Source: JANNOG01 sp050329415
GTDB lineage: Bacteria; Actinomycetota; Actinomycetes; Actinomycetales; JBBAYJ01
Length of the DNA: 34,063 nt
Reading direction: 5' to 3'
Assembly: GCA_050329415.1 (NCBI GenBank)
Contig: JBHJOS010000095.1
Coordinates: forward strand, 1-34,063
A program made the position numbers and the translations under genes. Shown piece by piece: positions 31,700-34,063 of this stretch (position 1 is its first letter; each line of letters starts with the position of its first letter). Below the pieces are notes generated by a model that had not been told where the DNA came from, did not search any database, and was given only the letters and a program-made list of their open reading frames with translations.

Positions 31700-34063
31700 G
31701 TCACCGCGGTCAGCCGGCGGCCGTCCCACCGGAACTCCAGCTGGGCGATGCCCGGCTCGTCGGGCGAGCGCAGGGCCTCGTAGACCGCCAGCGACGGGAC
31801 CTCCGGGAACGTCCCCCACAGCCGTTCGCTGGTGATGACGAAGTCGAGGTCCAACTGCACCAGCAGCCCCAGCAGCAGCGGGTGCGTCCGGGCGTCGATC
31901 TTGGGGAAGGCGTCGTCGAGCAGGACGAACCGGGGGGCCTGCGGCGCCCCGGCGGCGAGGGACTCGAAGTGGGCGGCCGCGGCGGCGAACAGCGGGAGGT
32001 AGCACACGACCTTCTGCTCGCCCTGGCTGAGCGGGGTGCGGCGGGTCAGCGCCTGCCACGCCGCCGCGCCGGGGCGGTGGATCTCGACGACGAACCGGGA
32101 CCACTGGCGGTAGTCGAGCGCCCGGCCGAGGTGCTCGGCGTACGGCAGGTCCGGGTCCTCCTGACGGGAGGCGTCGATGAGCCGGCTCAGTGCCCCGCGC
32201 AGTTCCCGGGACTCCTCCGGCAGCAGGGACCCCAGCGGCCGGGTGAGGAGCTGGGCGGCGGTGCGGACCTCGGGGCCGGCGTCGTCGGTCAGCGTCCACT
32301 TGAGCCGGACCCGGATGCCCTGCGACGTCGACACTCCGCTCAGCACCTCGTTGGTGCGCCGGACGAGGTCGTCGGCGTCCAGTCGCCGGGCGCGCAGCGA
32401 CTCGCCGAGCTGGCCCAGCAGGTGCTCCTCGAAGATCCGGTGCTCCCGCCGGGTCAGCAGCTCGCGGTTCTCCGAGGCGATCCGGGCGAGGTCGGCGAGC
32501 ACGGCGGGCGCCTCGCGCGGCTGCCGCGACGTCGGGTCGACGACGGCGGCGGCGAACACGTCCTCGCCGGTGAGCTGGGGGTCGAGGTCGGCCGCCGGGC
32601 CGGACTGCAGCGCCCGGTGGGCGGCGAGCACGTCGTTGCGACCGGCCGCGGGAGCGTCGGGCACCTCATCCAGGAGCCCCCGGACGAGCAGCAGCTCCGG
32701 CTGGCCGGCCAGCCCGGCCGCCTCGTCCGGCAACAGCGGGCGCCCGACGGCCAGCGGCAGCAGCCCCGGCACCGCGGCGGCCGCCCGGAGCCGGCCGGCC
32801 ACCGCCGCGAGGTGCCCCCCCGCCTCGCGTACCCGCCCCTCGGCGCCGCGGATGGCCTCGGCGGCGGCGGCCTCGGCGCGGTCGGCGGCCTTCTCGGCGT
32901 CGTTGGCCGCCGTCACCTCGGCCGCGGCGGCGGTCCGGTCCCGGCGGGCGTCCGCGATCCGGCGCTCCAGCTCCTCCACGGTGGCGCCGAGGGCCTCGCG
33001 GGCGGTCGCCTCCTCCGCGTCGCGCGCCACCGACTCGGCACGCAACGTCTGCGCCTCGGCGTCGGCGCGGGCGGCCTCGGACGCCGTGCGGGACGCCTCG
33101 TCCGCCCGGGCCGCCCACCGCTGCGCGGCCGGTCCGAGGCGACGGGCCGCGCGGACGACCTCGCGGGCCCGGTCCTCCTGGCGGCGCGCCACCTCCCGCT
33201 GCGCCTCGGCCAGGTCGGCGTCGAGACCGACCCCGGCGGCGACCGCGCTGGCCTGCGCCCGATCCCGGGTCGCCGACAGCGTCGCCCGGGCCACGCGAGC
33301 CCGGTCGTCGGCCGCGGTCACCCGGGAGCGCGCCCGATCGCGCTGCTCGGCCCGCTCGACGACCCGCAGCCGGGTGGCGACCACCTCGCGGGTGGCGGGG
33401 CGGGCGGTGACCCAGCGGCGGATCGCGGCCAGGGCGGCCCGGGCCGCGGCCTCGGTGACCCGGGCGCGGTCGCGGTCGGCCTCGCGCGTGGCGACCCGGG
33501 CGTCGATCTCGGCCAGCCGGCGCCGCCGCTCGGCGGCCCGGGCGGAGGCGCCGAGGTACTGCCCGGCCGGCTTGCGGGCCTCGCCGGCCAGGGGACCCAG
33601 CCGGAAGGAGCCGTCGACCCCGATCGCGACGGCCGGGGACCCGTCCCCGCCCGCGTCGACCGGCGAGGCGGGTCCGTTCGCCCCGCCCGGGGGCCGCGGC
33701 CCGCGCAGCCGGATCCGGCGCAGCAGCGCGGCCACCAGCTCAGCGGGGACGCCGGCGCCCGACGGGACGTCCGGGACCAGGACGTCGGCCAGGCTGGGCC
33801 CGTCGACAGCGGACGAGCCGGGGTCGACGAGGACCGCGGCGTCCGCGGTGCCCGCGGTCAGCCCGGTGCCGTCCGGCGACACCCACGCGTCGAGCAGCCC
33901 GGCGGCCTGCAGCGCCGCCTCGACCGCGGCCCGCTGCCCGTCATCCAGGTGCCCGGCCACGTCGACGAGGCGCCACAGGGGCGCGCCCGGCCGCTCGGCC
34001 CGCGGGTCGCGGGCCAGGGCGGGCGCCGGCGGGGCGGGGTCGGCCTCGGCGGCGACCGCGGCG
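31696..34063 (-). CDS. jetC: Wadjet type III SMC-like ATPase JetC (TIGR02680), C-terminal part
   Basis: The frame is open from the right edge of the window to the TGA at 31696-31698, giving 788 codons of an SMC-like protein usually about 1350 residues long; the N-terminal Walker A lies outside. The right part begins PLWRLVDVAGHLDDG, then ALQAAGLLDAWVSPDGTG, a typical middle segment. Long coiled coils follow (about 33560 to 32780: AAERRRRLAEIDARVATREA, and EELERRIADARRDRTAAA). The ATPase C-lobe is complete: the signature RTPLSQGEQKVVCYLPLFAA (about 32045-31985) and Walker B RFVLLDDAFPKIDARTHP (about 31930), then DLDFVITSERLWGTFPEV. It is the motor of the plasmid-restriction system, expected to work with JetA and JetB beyond the edge and JetD downstream. 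Confidence 0.92.
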   Translation of the reverse strand, partial: AAVAAEADPAPPAPALARDPRAERPGAPLWRLVDVAGHLDDGQRAAVEAALQAAGLLDAWVSPDGTGLTAGTADAAVLVDPGSSAVDGPSLADVLVPDVPSGAGVPAELVAALLRRIRLRGPRPPGGANGPASPVDAGGDGSPAVAIGVDGSFRLGPLAGEARKPAGQYLGASARAAERRRRLAEIDARVATREADRDRARVTEAAARAALAAIRRWVTARPATREVVATRLRVVERAEQRDRARSRVTAADDRARVARATLSATRDRAQASAVAAGVGLDADLAEAQREVARRQEDRAREVVRAARRLGPAAQRWAARADEASRTASEAARADAEAQTLRAESVARDAEEATAREALGATVEELERRIADARRDRTAAAAEVTAANDAEKAADRAEAAAAEAIRGAEGRVREAGGHLAAVAGRLRAAAAVPGLLPLAVGRPLLPDEAAGLAGQPELLLVRGLLDEVPDAPAAGRNDVLAAHRALQSGPAADLDPQLTGEDVFAAAVVDPTSRQPREAPAVLADLARIASENRELLTRREHRIFEEHLLGQLGESLRARRLDADDLVRRTNEVLSGVSTSQGIRVRLKWTLTDDAGPEVRTAAQLLTRPLGSLLPEESRELRGALSRLIDASRQEDPDLPYAEHLGRALDYRQWSRFVVEIHRPGAAAWQALTRRTPLSQGEQKVVCYLPLFAAAAAHFESLAAGAPQAPRFVLLDDAFPKIDARTHPLLLGLLVQLDLDFVITSERLWGTFPEVPSLAVYEALRSPDEPGIAQLEFRWDGRRLTAVT

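Overview
The window is very GC-rich throughout. Its start codons are often GTG, its genes are packed and often coupled by GTGA overlaps, and it carries WXG100-type proteins, a SigK/RskA-like sigma/anti-sigma pair, a lipobox fasciclin protein and a type III Wadjet operon. All of this points to a high-GC actinobacterium; I cannot name the genus. The region is accessory in character, with specialised metabolism, mobile DNA, a secreted toxin, decayed genes and phage/plasmid defence side by side.

Left edge (1-1722, minus strand): a small RiPP-like cluster. A class I SAM methyltransferase (569-1468) is followed by a 92-aa precursor-like peptide (201-479) and by the first 23 codons of a tetrapyrrole-methylase-fold enzyme (1-71) whose N-terminus resembles borosin N-methyltransferases. 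Upstream lie three perfect 7-bp repeats with 4-bp spacers (1694-1722), the layout of a SARP/OmpR-type operator.

2177-6551: an ISAs1-family insertion sequence (2602-6323) lies between two truncated host genes. A complete group II intron (3392-5796, with a reverse transcriptase/maturase/HNH protein) interrupts its transposase, and splicing at the predicted sites restores the transposase frame exactly. 6593-9806: a membrane-anchored beta-domain protein is divergent from an ECF sigma factor and RskA-type anti-sigma factor.

10079-18136 (minus): a four-gene operon-like block ordered 850-aa WXG-like protein, WXG100-type protein, small helical protein, 1424-aa polymorphic toxin. The toxin ends in a CdiA-EC869-like nuclease domain. 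No immunity gene follows it, and an 18-bp perfect hairpin precedes it. 18315-22973 (plus): an unknown protein, then a redox set (secreted protein, DUF6529-like four-helix membrane protein, Tat/lipobox Rieske protein), then an ABC exporter half-transporter.

22980-24150 is a gene graveyard (MMPL transporter, Crp-type HTH, membrane protein). 24188-26112 holds a Fic AMP-transferase with an inhibitory motif and a fasciclin lipoprotein. More gene debris follows at 26346-26569. 26560-34063 (minus) holds an XPB/Ssl2-type helicase-associated protein, a DUF2786 protein and the JetD and (partial) JetC genes of a type III Wadjet system, whose upstream jetA/jetB would lie beyond the right edge. No tRNA, rRNA or CRISPR array was seen.
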